From assembly GCA_937907425.1 (NCBI GenBank), contig CALCIE010000078.1, forward strand, positions 1 to 17,599: a stretch of DNA of 17,599 nucleotides, given 5' to 3'. The stretch comes from ZC4RG42 sp003242425 (GTDB lineage Bacteria; Pseudomonadota; Gammaproteobacteria; Burkholderiales; SG8-39). Positions 1-9,253 of the stretch are shown in pieces. A model generated the notes under the pieces. That model was given only the letters and a program-made list of their open reading frames with translations. It ran no database searches and had not been told where the DNA came from. Position numbers and translations under genes: made by a program. Position 1 is the stretch's first letter. Every line of letters starts with the position of its first letter.

Positions 1-602
1 GTGAAGGGGAAGACGAGGAAGATCGTCATGCCGAGGAACATGTGCGCCTTGAACACCCAGGAGGTGTCGGCCACCAGTTCCGCCGCGCCGGCGCGGAAGG
101 TCACGATGCGCTGCGCCCATTCGGCGAGCTGCATCATCACGCTGCCGTCCAGATGCAGCGCGGACAGGGGCAGCGTCGCCAGACCGAGCGCGAGCTGCAG
201 CCACAGCAGCACGGCGATCAGGATGTCGCTCGGCTTGCTGGTCGCGCGGATGCGCGGATCGCTGAGGCGCCGGTGCAGGAGCAGCGTGAGCCCGACGAAA
301 GCGAGCGCGCCGGCGATGCCGCCGGAAACCATCGCCACCAGCTGCTTGGTACCGGCGCTGATGAAATGCTCGTAGAGGAAGTGCGGCGTGAGCATGCCGA
401 AGAAATGACCGAAGAACAGGAACAGCACGCCGATGTGGAACAGGTTCGAACCGAGCCGCAACTGACCGCGGCGCAGCAGTTGCGAGGAATCGCTCTTCCA
501 GGTGTACTGCTCGCGGTCGAAGCGCAGCAGACTGCCGACGAGGAACACCGCCAGGCAGATGTAGGGGTAGTAGCCGAACAGGAATTGGTCGAGGTAAGTC
601 AT
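1..602 (-). CDS. narI: NarI, respiratory nitrate reductase gamma subunit (cytochrome b), 3' end cut by window
   Basis: Membrane di-heme cytochrome b that takes electrons from quinol and passes them to NarH and NarG. About 200 codons are present, starting ATG at 602; the stop lies beyond the left edge, so the gene is partial. The heme-ligand histidines fall at residues 56 and 66 (in LFHIGVLFLFFGHFFGMLTP) and 187 (KAHMFLGM), the same numbers as in E. coli NarI; the fourth (205 there) would lie just outside the window. Hydrophobic segments lie near residues 9-26, 53-70, 90-110 and 125-145. The start is 12 nt after the narJ stop, and its ribosome site (TGAGGA) overlaps that stop, so translation is probably coupled. 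Last visible gene of narK1K2GHJI. Identification is firm. Confidence 0.97.
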   Translation of the reverse strand, partial: MTYLDQFLFGYYPYICLAVFLVGSLLRFDREQYTWKSDSSQLLRRGQLRLGSNLFHIGVLFLFFGHFFGMLTPHFLYEHFISAGTKQLVAMVSGGIAGALAFVGLTLLLHRRLSDPRIRATSKPSDILIAVLLWLQLALGLATLPLSALHLDGSVMMQLAEWAQRIVTFRAGAAELVADTSWVFKAHMFLGMTIFLVFPF

Positions 603-614
603 GGTCTCTTTTCC

Positions 615-1268
615 TCATGCGGTGCGCTTGACGAGACGGATCACCGACTGCGCGGGTGTCCGGCCGGCGGTGCAGGCCGCACCGGCGAAAGCGGGCGCTT
701 CGGCCCATTCCTCGTCGAGCGATTGTTCGGGTTGCGGTTGCGGGCGCGCGTCGGGGTTCAGGCCTTCCGCGCCGATGAATGCGAGCAGCGCGGCGAACAC
801 CGCGGCGTAGCGGCTGCCGCTCGCCTGCAGGCGTTCGCCGATTGCGCGCAGGATGTGCGCGCAATCGCCGAGCAGCTCCTGCGCTTCCTCGTAGGGACGA
901 TGGCTGAGGAATTCCAGCATCGCCGGCAGGTAGTCGGGCAGCTCGCGCGCCGTAAGCTCGAAGCCCGCGCGGGCGTAGAGCTCCTTGAGATCGACCATCG
1001 CCTGGCCGCGATCGCGCGACTCGCCGTGTACGTGTTCGAACAGATGCAGGGCGGTGGCGCGGCCGCGGTCGAACAGACCGACGTAGCGCTCCTGGATGTC
1101 GAGTAGATCGCTGGTAAGCAACTCGCCCGTCAACGCGATCAGCCGCACGCGCACGAGCTCGGGAAGGCGCGCTTCGCGTGCCAGCACCTCGTTGATCTCC
1201 GGCAGAGCCGCCACCAGTTCCTCGGTGGGATAGGAGAGTACGGCGGAGAGGGCTTTGAGGATGCGCAT
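615..1268 (-). CDS. narJ: NarJ, nitrate reductase assembly chaperone
   Basis: Cytoplasmic chaperone of the NarJ/TorD family that binds apo-NarG and supports molybdenum cofactor insertion and membrane docking; it is not part of the final enzyme. 217 residues, close to the family's usual 220-240. The N-terminus (MRILKALSAVLSYPTEEL) and the LLDIQERYVGLFDRGRATAL stretch near residues 55-75 are typical; the C-terminal 30 residues are acidic and Ala-rich and probably disordered. The ATG at 1268 is preceded by TAGGAGG, in which the narH stop codon (1280-1278) is part of the Shine-Dalgarno sequence, an arrangement that couples narH and narJ translation. Its place between narH and narI is the standard order. 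Confidence 0.96.
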   Translation of the reverse strand: MRILKALSAVLSYPTEELVAALPEINEVLAREARLPELVRVRLIALTGELLTSDLLDIQERYVGLFDRGRATALHLFEHVHGESRDRGQAMVDLKELYARAGFELTARELPDYLPAMLEFLSHRPYEEAQELLGDCAHILRAIGERLQASGSRYAAVFAALLAFIGAEGLNPDARPQPQPEQSLDEEWAEAPAFAGAACTAGRTPAQSVIRLVKRTA

Positions 1269-1277
1269 GCTCGCCTC

Positions 1278-2801
1278 CTAGACCGCTTGTTTGATGGGAA
1301 TGGTCTTGCGCTTCCTGCCGCCGAACAGGCCCGGTTCGCTGACTCCGTCCGAGCAGCCGTTGCCGAAGGAGAAGCCGCAGGCGCCGCGCAGGTCGAAGGC
1401 GTCTTCCGCGTACTCGCGGTGCGTGGAGGGCACCACGAAGCGGTCCTCGTAGTTGGCGATCGCCATGTAACGGTACATCTCCTCGACCTGTTGCACGGTG
1501 AAGCCCACCTGTTTCAGCACTTCGGTGTTCTCGCGTTTTTCGACGTGGCGCTCGCGCATGAAGGCACGCATGGCGAGCATGCGTTCGAGCGCGTCGACCA
1601 CCGGCTTCTCGTCGCCCGCGGTGAGCAGGTTGGCGAGGTACTTGAGGGGAATGCGCAAGGAGCGCACGTCGGGAAGCTGGCCGAACATGCCGATCTCGCC
1701 CGCGTTCGCTGCAGCGGTGATGGGGGAGAGCGGCGGCACGTACCACACCATCGGCAAAGTGCGGTATTCCGGATGTAGGGGCAGCGCGACCTTCCACTCC
1801 ATCGCCATCTTGTAGACGGGTGAGGCCTGCGCGGCGGCGATCCACGCGTCCGGCACGCCGTCTTGGCGGGCGCGTTCCTGGATCGCCCTGGAATGGGGGT
1901 CGAGAAAGATCGAGAGCTGCGCGCGATAGAGCTCTCTCGGGTCCTGCACGCTGGCCGCCTCTTCGATGCGGTCGGCGTCGTAGAGCAGCACGCCCAGATA
2001 GCGGATGCGGCCGACGCAGGTCTCGGAGCAGACGGTCGGCTGCCCGGATTCGATGCGCGGGTAGCAGAAGATGCACTTCTCGGCCTTGCCCGTGGCCCAG
2101 TTGTAATAGATCTTCTTGTACGGGCAGCCCGAGACGCACATGCGCCAGCCGCGGCACTTGTCCTGATCGATGAGCACGATGCCGTCCTCCTCGCGCTTGT
2201 AGATCGAGCCGGAGGGGCAGGAGGCGACGCAGGCCGGGTTGAGGCAGTGCTCGCACAGGCGCGGCAGGTACATCATGAAGGTATTCTCGAACTTGCCGTA
2301 AACCTCCTTCTGCACGTTCTCGAAGTTCACGTCCTTGCTGCGCTTGGCGAACTCGCCGCCCAGGATTTCCTCCCAGTTCGGCCCCCATTCGATCTTCTCC
2401 ATGCGCTGCCCGGTGATGAGCGAGCGCGGCCGCGCCACCGGCGCCGCCTTCATCTCCGGCGCGTTGTGCAGGTGCTGGTAATCGAAGGTGAAGGGCTCGT
2501 AGTAGTCGTCGATCTCCGGCAGGTTGGGGTTGGCGAAGATGCGCGCGAGGATGCCCCACTTGCTGCCCTGCCTGGGCTCGATGCGGCCGTTGGGCTTTCG
2601 CACCCAGCCGCCGTTCCACTTCTCCTGGTTCTCCCATTCCTTGGGATAGCCGATGCCGGGCTTGGTCTCGACGTTGTTGAACCACGCGTATTCCATGCCT
2701 TCGCGCGAGGTCCAGACGTTTTTGCAGGTCACCGAACAGGTGTGGCAGCCGATGCACTTGTCCAGGTTCAGGACCATGGCGATTTGGGCTCTGATCTTCA
2801 T
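1278..2801 (-). CDS. narH: NarH, respiratory nitrate reductase beta subunit (Fe-S)
   Basis: Electron-transfer subunit on the cytoplasmic face, linking the hemes of NarI to NarG through three [4Fe-4S] clusters and one [3Fe-4S] cluster. 507 residues, starting MKIRAQIAMVLNLDKCIGCH. Cluster cysteines are all present: C16/C19/C22/C26; C183/C186/C191/C195; C216-x2-W219-x2-C222-x3-C226, where Trp replaces the second Cys as expected for the 3Fe-4S site; and C243/C246/C258/C262. An open frame continues upstream of this start inside narG, but ATG 2801 is chosen because the protein aligns from its first residue with E. coli NarH and has GGAGAG upstream. It begins 11 nt after the narG stop. Firm. Confidence 0.98.
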   Translation of the reverse strand: MKIRAQIAMVLNLDKCIGCHTCSVTCKNVWTSREGMEYAWFNNVETKPGIGYPKEWENQEKWNGGWVRKPNGRIEPRQGSKWGILARIFANPNLPEIDDYYEPFTFDYQHLHNAPEMKAAPVARPRSLITGQRMEKIEWGPNWEEILGGEFAKRSKDVNFENVQKEVYGKFENTFMMYLPRLCEHCLNPACVASCPSGSIYKREEDGIVLIDQDKCRGWRMCVSGCPYKKIYYNWATGKAEKCIFCYPRIESGQPTVCSETCVGRIRYLGVLLYDADRIEEAASVQDPRELYRAQLSIFLDPHSRAIQERARQDGVPDAWIAAAQASPVYKMAMEWKVALPLHPEYRTLPMVWYVPPLSPITAAANAGEIGMFGQLPDVRSLRIPLKYLANLLTAGDEKPVVDALERMLAMRAFMRERHVEKRENTEVLKQVGFTVQQVEEMYRYMAIANYEDRFVVPSTHREYAEDAFDLRGACGFSFGNGCSDGVSEPGLFGGRKRKTIPIKQAV

Positions 2802-2812
2802 GACGCTCTCCG

Positions 2813-5800
2813 TTACACCTCGGCCTGCGTGGCGGCCGGCTCGTCCAGCCAGTCGACCTTGTTCATCTTGCGCACGATCACGAACTCGTCGCGGTTGGTG
2901 CCGATCGTGCCGTAGTAGTTGAAGCCGTAGCTCTGCTGGGCGTAGCCGCCGATCATGTGCGTGGGTTTTACCACCACGCGCGTCACCGAGTTGTGGATGC
3001 CGCCGCGCGCGTGGGTGATTTCGGAACCGGGCACGTTCACGATCTTTTCCTGGGCGTGGTACATGAGGCACATGCCTGGATTGACGCGCTGGCTCACCAC
3101 CGCGCGCGCCGTGATCGCGCCGTTCAGGTTGAAGAGCTCGATCCAGTCGTTGTCCACGATACCCGCGGCCTTGGCGTCCGCTTCCGACAGCCAGACGATC
3201 GGGCCGCCGCGCGAGAGCGTCAGCATCAGCAGGTTGTCGCTGTAGGTGGAGTGGATGCCCCACTTCTGGTGCGGGGTGATGAAGTTCAGCACCACTTCCT
3301 TGTTGCCGTTGGAGCGCTTGCCGAGCAGCGGCGTCACCGATTTGGTGTCCACCGGCGGCCGGTACAGGCACAGGCCTTCGCCGAAGCCGAGCATCCACTT
3401 GTGGTCCTGGTAGAACTGCTGTCGCCCGGTGAGCGTGCGCCAGGGAATGAGCTCGTGGACGTTGGTGTAGCCGGCGTTGTAGCAGACGTGCTCGGACTCC
3501 AGGCCGGACCAGATCGGCGAGCTGATGATCTTGCGCGGCTGGGCCTGCAGATCGCGGAAGCGGATCTTCTCTTCCTCCTTGGGCTTGGCGAGGTGGGTAT
3601 GGTCGCGGCCGGTGATTTTCGACAGCGACTCCCAGGCCTTGACCGCCACTTCGCCGTTGGTTTCGGGCGCGAGCATCAGCACCACTTCCGCGGCGTCGAT
3701 GTCGGTTTCGATGCGCGGCAGGCCTTTGGTGATGCCTTCCTCGCTCACCGGGCGGTTGAGGGCGAGCAGGTGCTTCACCTCCCGCTCGGTGTTCCAGCTG
3801 ATGCCCTTGCCGCCGTTGCCGAGCGTGCTCATCAGCGGGCCGAGCGCGGTGAATTTCTTGTAGGTGTTGGGGTAGTCGCGTTCGACCACCGTCATCTGCG
3901 GCGCGGTCTTGCCGGGGACGAGCTCGCATTCGCCGCGCTTCCAGTCGCGCACGTCGAGCGCCTGCGCAAGCTCGGCCGGCGTGTCGTGGAGAAGCGGCGT
4001 CAGCACCAGGTCCTTTTCCTTGCCGAGATGGCCGACCGCCACTTCGGAGAAGCGCCTGGCGATGCCTTTGTAAATCTCCCAGTCGCTGCGCGCCTCCCAG
4101 GCCGGGTCCACCGCCTGCGAGAGCGGATGGATGAAGGGATGCATGTCCGAGGTGTTGAGGTCGTTCTTCTCGTACCACGTGGCGGTCGGCAGCACGATGT
4201 CCGAGTAGAGACAGGTGGTGGACATGCGGAAGTCCAGCGTCACCAGCAGATCGAGCTTGCCTTCCGGAGCGGGCTCGCGCCAGATGATTTCCTGCGGCCG
4301 CTCGTCCTCGCGGCCGAGGTCCTTGCCCTGCACGCCGTGCTGGGTGCCGAGCAGGTGCTTGAGGAAGTACTCGTGTCCCTTGCCGGAGGAGCCGAGGATG
4401 TTCGAACGCCACACGAACATGTTGCGCGGGAAGTTGCGCGGATTGTCCGGATCCTCGCAGGACAGCTTCAGCGTGCCGCTCATCAGCGCGCGCACGGCGT
4501 AATCCTTCGGGTCCATGCCTGCCGCCACCGCCTGCCTGCATACTTCGAGCGGGTTGGTCTCGAGCTGCGGCGCGGAAGGCAGCCAGCCCATGCGTTCGGC
4601 GCGGACGTTGTAGTCGATCAGGCTGCCGGTGAATTCCTTCGCATCGGCGGTGGGGGAGAGGATCTCGCCGACCCTCAGCTTTTCGTAGCGGTACTGGTCG
4701 GTATGGGCGTAGAAGAAGGATGTGGAGTTCATCTGCCGCGGCGGACGGTGCCAGTCGAGCGCGAAGGCGAGCGCCGTCCAGCCCGTCTGCGGCCGCAGTT
4801 TCTCCTGGCCCACGTAATGCGCCCAGCCGCCGCCCGACTGGCCGATGCAGCCGCACATCATCAGCATGTTGATGATGGCGCGATAGTTCATGTCGCAGTG
4901 GTACCAGTGGTTCATCGCCGCGCCGATGATGACCATCGACTTGCCCTCGGTCTTGGCGGCGTTGTCGGCGAACTGGCGCGCGACGGCGATGACGTCCTCG
5001 GCCTTCACGCCGGTGATGGCTTCCTGCCACTTGGGCGTGTAGGGCACGTTCTCGTCGTAGGAGCGCGCGACGTTGCCGCCGCCCAGGCCGCGGTCGATGC
5101 CGTAGTTCGCGCACAGGAGATCGAACACGGTGGCGACGTAGACCTCTTCACCGCCCAGATCGAGCTTCGTCGCCGGGACGTTGCGATACAGCACGTTGCC
5201 GCCCTGGTCGTTGGCCTTGAAGTGCTGATGAGGCGTGCCGCCGAAGTAGGGGAAGCCGACGACGACCACCTCGCCGCCGTCGATGAGGCTCAGTTTCAGG
5301 CGCACCTCGCGGCCGCCGGTGCCTTCCTTCTCCTCCAGGTTCCACTTGCCCTGCTCGCCCCATCGGTAGCCGATCGAGCCCTGCGGCACGACGGGACGCT
5401 TGCTCAGCTCGTCGATACCGACTGTTTTCCATTCCGGGTTGTTGGACTCGCCCAGCTTGTCTGCGAAATCGGAAGCGCGCAGAAAGCGGTCCGCGACGAA
5501 ACCGTCGCCGCGCTTCACCAGCCGCACCAGCAGCGGCATGTCGGTGTAGCGACGGCAGTAGTCCTGGAAGTAGGGCACCTGCCGGTCGACGTGGAACTCG
5601 CGCAGGATCACGTGGCCCATCGCCATCGCCATCGCCGCGTCGGTGCCCTGCTTGGGATGCAGCCACAGGTCGGCGAGCTTGGCCACCTCGGCATAGTCCG
5701 GCGTCACGGCGACCACCTTCGCGCCCTTGTAGCGCACCTCGGTGAAGAAGTGCGCGTCGGGCGTGCGGGTCTGCGGCACGTTCGAACCCCACGCCATGAT

Positions 5801-6544
5801 GAAGGTCGAGTTGTACCAGTCGGCCGATTCCGGCACGTCGGTCTGCTCGCCCCAGACCTGCGGGCTGGACGGCGGCAGATCGCAGTACCAGTCGTAGAAG
5901 CTCATGCAGACGCCGCCGATGAGCGAGAGATAACGCGAGCCGGCGGCGTAGGAAACCATCGACATCGCCGGGATGGGCGAGAAGCCGATGATGCGGTCGG
6001 GCCCGTATTCCTTGATGGTGTAGACGTTCGCGGCGGCGATGATCTCGTTCACTTCCTCCCAGGAGGAACGCACGAAGCCGCCCATGCCGCGCACGGACTT
6101 GTAGGCCTTCGCCTTGACCGGATCGGTGACGATGGAGCGCCAGGCTTCCACCGGCCCCATGCTGCGGCGCGCTTCGCGCCATAGGCGCAGGAGCCGTGCG
6201 CGCACCATCGGATACTTCACGCGGTTGGCGCTGTAGAGGTACCAGGAATAGGAGGCGCCGCGCTGACAGCCGCGCGGTTCGTGATTGGGCAGGTCGGGGC
6301 GGGTGCGCGGGTAGTCCGTCTGCTGCGTCTCCCAGGTGACGATGCCGCCTTTCACGTACACCTTCCACGAGCAGGAGCCGGTGCAGTTGGTGCCGTGGGT
6401 CGAGCGCACGATCTTGTCGTGCTGCCAGCGTTTGCGATAGCCGTCCTCCCAACGGCGGTCTTCCTGTACCACCACGCCGTGTCCGTCGGCGAAAGGCTCG
6501 CGCGGTCGGCTGAAGTAGGTGAGACGGTCGAGAAAGTGGCTCAT
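2813..6544 (-). CDS. narG: NarG, respiratory nitrate reductase alpha subunit (Mo-bisMGD)
   Basis: Catalytic subunit that reduces nitrate to nitrite on the cytoplasmic side. 1243 residues, close to the E. coli length and alignable from end to end. The FS0 cluster ligands H50, C54, C58 and C93 and the molybdenum ligand D222 (in SFYDWYCDLPP) sit at the same residue numbers as in E. coli NarG. The vestigial Tat-like N-terminus (MSHFLDRLTYFSRPREPFADG) has no twin arginine, as is normal for a cytoplasmically facing NarG. ATG 6544 follows GGAG at 8-nt spacing; narK2 ends 29 nt upstream, so narK and narG genes are probably one transcript. The long open frame on the opposite strand within this gene is not considered coding. 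Firm. Confidence 0.99.
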   Translation of the reverse strand: MSHFLDRLTYFSRPREPFADGHGVVVQEDRRWEDGYRKRWQHDKIVRSTHGTNCTGSCSWKVYVKGGIVTWETQQTDYPRTRPDLPNHEPRGCQRGASYSWYLYSANRVKYPMVRARLLRLWREARRSMGPVEAWRSIVTDPVKAKAYKSVRGMGGFVRSSWEEVNEIIAAANVYTIKEYGPDRIIGFSPIPAMSMVSYAAGSRYLSLIGGVCMSFYDWYCDLPPSSPQVWGEQTDVPESADWYNSTFIMAWGSNVPQTRTPDAHFFTEVRYKGAKVVAVTPDYAEVAKLADLWLHPKQGTDAAMAMAMGHVILREFHVDRQVPYFQDYCRRYTDMPLLVRLVKRGDGFVADRFLRASDFADKLGESNNPEWKTVGIDELSKRPVVPQGSIGYRWGEQGKWNLEEKEGTGGREVRLKLSLIDGGEVVVVGFPYFGGTPHQHFKANDQGGNVLYRNVPATKLDLGGEEVYVATVFDLLCANYGIDRGLGGGNVARSYDENVPYTPKWQEAITGVKAEDVIAVARQFADNAAKTEGKSMVIIGAAMNHWYHCDMNYRAIINMLMMCGCIGQSGGGWAHYVGQEKLRPQTGWTALAFALDWHRPPRQMNSTSFFYAHTDQYRYEKLRVGEILSPTADAKEFTGSLIDYNVRAERMGWLPSAPQLETNPLEVCRQAVAAGMDPKDYAVRALMSGTLKLSCEDPDNPRNFPRNMFVWRSNILGSSGKGHEYFLKHLLGTQHGVQGKDLGREDERPQEIIWREPAPEGKLDLLVTLDFRMSTTCLYSDIVLPTATWYEKNDLNTSDMHPFIHPLSQAVDPAWEARSDWEIYKGIARRFSEVAVGHLGKEKDLVLTPLLHDTPAELAQALDVRDWKRGECELVPGKTAPQMTVVERDYPNTYKKFTALGPLMSTLGNGGKGISWNTEREVKHLLALNRPVSEEGITKGLPRIETDIDAAEVVLMLAPETNGEVAVKAWESLSKITGRDHTHLAKPKEEEKIRFRDLQAQPRKIISSPIWSGLESEHVCYNAGYTNVHELIPWRTLTGRQQFYQDHKWMLGFGEGLCLYRPPVDTKSVTPLLGKRSNGNKEVVLNFITPHQKWGIHSTYSDNLLMLTLSRGGPIVWLSEADAKAAGIVDNDWIELFNLNGAITARAVVSQRVNPGMCLMYHAQEKIVNVPGSEITHARGGIHNSVTRVVVKPTHMIGGYAQQSYGFNYYGTIGTNRDEFVIVRKMNKVDWLDEPAATQAEV

Positions 6545-6573
6545 GTGTTTCTCCAGTCAGAGTGTTCTGCGGC

Positions 6574-7989
6574 TCAGCACGGCATGGGCGCGTTGCGGCG
6601 CGCGTAGTACCACCACGTGATGGCGATGCAGGTCGCGTAGAAGACGACGAATCCGTACAGCGCCGCGTCGGGGCTGCCCGTCATCGCGAGCGAGGTGCCG
6701 TAGCTCTTGGGGATGAAGAAGCCGCCGTAGGCGCCGATGGCGCCGGAGAAGCCCAGCACCGCCGCGGCCTCCTTGTTGCCGTCCTTGACCGCCTGCTCCA
6801 TTGCAGCCTGGCCCTTGCCGCGTGCCGCGCGCTGGCGCTCGGTGAGGAAGATCACCGGAATCATGCGGAAGGTGGAACCGTTGCCGATGCCGGTCAGCAC
6901 GAACAACGCCATGAACATCGTCAGGAAGCCTCCGAAGTTGCCCGCGTAGCCGGTATCGGCATCCGGCAGGAAGTAGAGGACGCCCACGACGGCGAGCACC
7001 ATCGCCACGAAGGTCCACAGCGTCACGCGCGCGCCGCCCAGCTTGTCGGACAGCCAGCCGCCGAAGGGGCGGGAGATCGCGCCGACCAGCGGGCCCAGCC
7101 AGGCGTACTGCAGCGCCTGCACTTCGGGGAACTGGCTGCGGATGAGGAGCGGAAAACCCGCCGCATAACCGATGAAGGACCCGAAGGTGCCGAGGTAGAG
7201 CCAGCACATCAGCCAGTTGTGCTTGCGCCTGAAGATCACCGACTGTTCGGCGAACGAGGCCTTGGCGTCGGCGATGTCGTTCATCTTGAACCAGGCGACG
7301 GCCGAGCACAGGGCGATGAACGGCACCCAGATGAAGGCGGCGTTCTGCGCCCAGATGGTGCGGATGCTTCCCGTCGGCTCGACGATGGTCTGCGGTTCGC
7401 CCCCGAACACGGAGAAAGCGATGATCGTCGGCGACACGAACTGCACGACCGAGACGCCGAGGTTGCCGAGGCCCGCGTTCAGGCCCAGCGCCGAGCCCTT
7501 GCGCTCCTTCGGGAAGAAGAAGCTGATGTTGGCCATCGACGAGGAGAAGTTGCCGCCGCCGAACCCGCACAGCAGCGCGAGGCACAGCATGGTCGGATAG
7601 CTGGTCGAGGTGTCCTGGATCGCGATGCCGATGCCGATGGTGGGAATCAGCAGCGAGGCGGTCGAGATCGCCGTCCAGCGACGGCCCCCGAACACGGGGA
7701 CCATGAAGGAATAAAAAATCCGCAGCGTCGCGCCCGAGAGCGCGGGCGCCGCGGCGAGCCAGAACAGCTGGTTGGTGCTGAACTGGAAGCCAAGGGAAGG
7801 CAGGTTGACCGCGACGACGCTCCACAGCTGCCAGACGATGAAGGCAAGCATCAGGCACGGCACGGAGATCCAGAGGTTGGTGCGCGCGATGGCCTCGCCT
7901 TCGCGCTTCCAGAACTCCTTGTCCTCCGGCGTCCAGACCTTGAGCACGCGGCCCTGCGTGCGTCGTCCGAGAAGGGTTTCGGTATTCAT
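6574..7989 (-). CDS. narK2: NarK2-type nitrate/nitrite transporter (MFS)
   Basis: Inner-membrane major facilitator of the nitrate/nitrite porter family, of the longer E. coli NarK-like type, expected to exchange nitrate for nitrite. 471 residues with a cytoplasmic N-terminal extension of about 35 residues (WTPEDKEFWKREGEAIARTNL) and about 12 hydrophobic segments. Nitrate-signature motifs are clear: GGGNFSSSMANISFFFPKER at about 144-163 with GLNAGLGNLGVS after it, and GFSGAIGAYGGFF at about 413-425. R90 (ALSGATLRIF) and R307 (ISRPFGG) fit the substrate-binding arginine pair of NarK by position. It starts 13 nt after the narK1 stop with CGGAG upstream. NarK2 as opposed to NarK1 is inferred from length and motifs. 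Confidence 0.93.
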   Translation of the reverse strand: MNTETLLGRRTQGRVLKVWTPEDKEFWKREGEAIARTNLWISVPCLMLAFIVWQLWSVVAVNLPSLGFQFSTNQLFWLAAAPALSGATLRIFYSFMVPVFGGRRWTAISTASLLIPTIGIGIAIQDTSTSYPTMLCLALLCGFGGGNFSSSMANISFFFPKERKGSALGLNAGLGNLGVSVVQFVSPTIIAFSVFGGEPQTIVEPTGSIRTIWAQNAAFIWVPFIALCSAVAWFKMNDIADAKASFAEQSVIFRRKHNWLMCWLYLGTFGSFIGYAAGFPLLIRSQFPEVQALQYAWLGPLVGAISRPFGGWLSDKLGGARVTLWTFVAMVLAVVGVLYFLPDADTGYAGNFGGFLTMFMALFVLTGIGNGSTFRMIPVIFLTERQRAARGKGQAAMEQAVKDGNKEAAAVLGFSGAIGAYGGFFIPKSYGTSLAMTGSPDAALYGFVVFYATCIAITWWYYARRNAPMPC

Positions 7990-8002
7990 GCGTGCGCTCC
8001 GG

Positions 8003-9253
8003 TCAGTGCGTCGCAGTGCGCGGACCGATCACGTCGGTGCGCCGGACTTCGGTGAAGTACATCCAGATGAGGGACACCCACACCACGCCGTACATCAGCA
8101 TGAAGGCGCTGGAACGGATGCCGGTGAGGTCCTGCAGGGCGCCGAACAGCACGGGCAGCAGGAAACCGCCCAGCCCGCCGGCCAGGCCGACGATTCCGGA
8201 GACCACGCCGATGTTGTCCGGGAACTCGTCGGAGATGTATTTGAAGACGGAGGCCTTGCCGAAGGCCCAGGCGACGCCGATGACGAACATCAGCACCGTG
8301 AACACCCACGGGTTGAGGCCGATGTCGAAGGTCTTGGGACCGTCGATGGTGAGAATGGTGAATTGCGTCTGCGGGTAGGAGAGCAGGAAGAGGCAGATCC
8401 AGCTCACCCACAACACCCACCACGTCACGGCGTGCGCGCCGTACTTGTCGGACAGCCAGCCGCCGATGGCGCGGAGCACGCCGCCGGGCAGGGAGAAGCA
8501 GGCGGCGAGCAGCGCGGCGACGCGGATGTCGAACCCGTATTCGCCGACGTAGTACTGCACCATCCACAGCGACAGCGCCACGTAGCCGCCGAAGACGATG
8601 GAGTAGTACTGGCAGTACTTCCAGACGCGCGGGTCCTTCAATGCCCGGATCTGGTCGCGCCAGGTGATCCTGGAATCGACCAGGTGCGACGGGTCGCTGT
8701 AGGAGAAGAACCAGAACACCACCGCCGTGGCGAGCAGGGCGACGGCGTAGACCTGCGGCACCATCGTCCAGCCGAAGGCGACGACGAGTGCGGGCGCGAC
8801 GAATTTGTTCACCGCCGCGCCGGAGTTGCCCGCGCCGTACACGCCCATCGCGAAACCCTGCCTGTGGCGCGGAAACCAGCGCGCGACATAGGGGGTGCCG
8901 ACCGAGAAGGAGCCGCCGGCGAGCCCCACGAACAAACCGAGGACGAGGTAATGCCAGAACTCGGTCGCGTACTGGATAAGCCAGATCGCCGGCACGCAGA
9001 CCACCATCAGCAGGAAGAAGACGATGCGGCCGCCGTACTTGTCGGTCCACATGCCGAGCGGCACCCGCACCAGCGAGCCGGTAAGCACCGGTGTCGCGGT
9101 GAGGATGCCGAATTGCGTGGCGTTGAGACCCAGCTCTTCCTTGATCGGGATGCCGATGACGCCGAACATCATCCACACCGCGAAGCACACCGTGAAAGCC
9201 AGCGTGCTGGAGATCAGCACGGCCATCGCCTTGCCGGACTGCGTGGTTGCCAC
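8003..9253 (-). CDS. narK1: NarK1-type nitrate transporter (MFS)
   Basis: Major facilitator of the nitrate/nitrite porter family, shorter and more divergent than its neighbour and of the type usually assigned to proton-coupled nitrate uptake. 416 residues with about 12 membrane segments. Motifs: R63 in LTGSLVRVPLGMWTDKYGGR, LAGGSFSVGTPYVARWFP at about 111-128, GAGNSGAAVNKF at about 140-151 and GLAGGLGGFLLP near the C-terminus. GTG at 9253 is chosen as start because AAGGAGG lies 5 nt before it and the hydrophobic domain begins about 10 residues in. An in-frame ATG at 9319 would add 22 charged residues (MLRITARDHHRS...) but lacks a ribosome site. In some denitrifiers narK1 and narK2 are fused; here they are separate genes. 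First gene of the nar operon. Confidence 0.9.
   Translation of the reverse strand: MATTQSGKAMAVLISSTLAFTVCFAVWMMFGVIGIPIKEELGLNATQFGILTATPVLTGSLVRVPLGMWTDKYGGRIVFFLLMVVCVPAIWLIQYATEFWHYLVLGLFVGLAGGSFSVGTPYVARWFPRHRQGFAMGVYGAGNSGAAVNKFVAPALVVAFGWTMVPQVYAVALLATAVVFWFFSYSDPSHLVDSRITWRDQIRALKDPRVWKYCQYYSIVFGGYVALSLWMVQYYVGEYGFDIRVAALLAACFSLPGGVLRAIGGWLSDKYGAHAVTWWVLWVSWICLFLLSYPQTQFTILTIDGPKTFDIGLNPWVFTVLMFVIGVAWAFGKASVFKYISDEFPDNIGVVSGIVGLAGGLGGFLLPVLFGALQDLTGIRSSAFMLMYGVVWVSLIWMYFTEVRRTDVIGPRTATH

Noticed and set aside
42..1106. 354-codon plus-strand frame across narI and narJ
   Set aside because: Antisense shadow of two well-identified genes; no ribosome site or domain.
2802..5114. Upstream extension of the narH frame giving a 1278-residue fusion protein
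   Set aside because: The added part lies out of frame inside narG and is Arg/Ala/Gly-rich shadow sequence; narH has its own start and ribosome site at 2801.
2957..6184. 1075-codon open frame antisense to narG
   Set aside because: It mirrors narG codon by codon, has His/Arg/Ala/Val-rich low-complexity composition and no recognisable domain; such frames arise from strong third-position GC bias in the sense gene.
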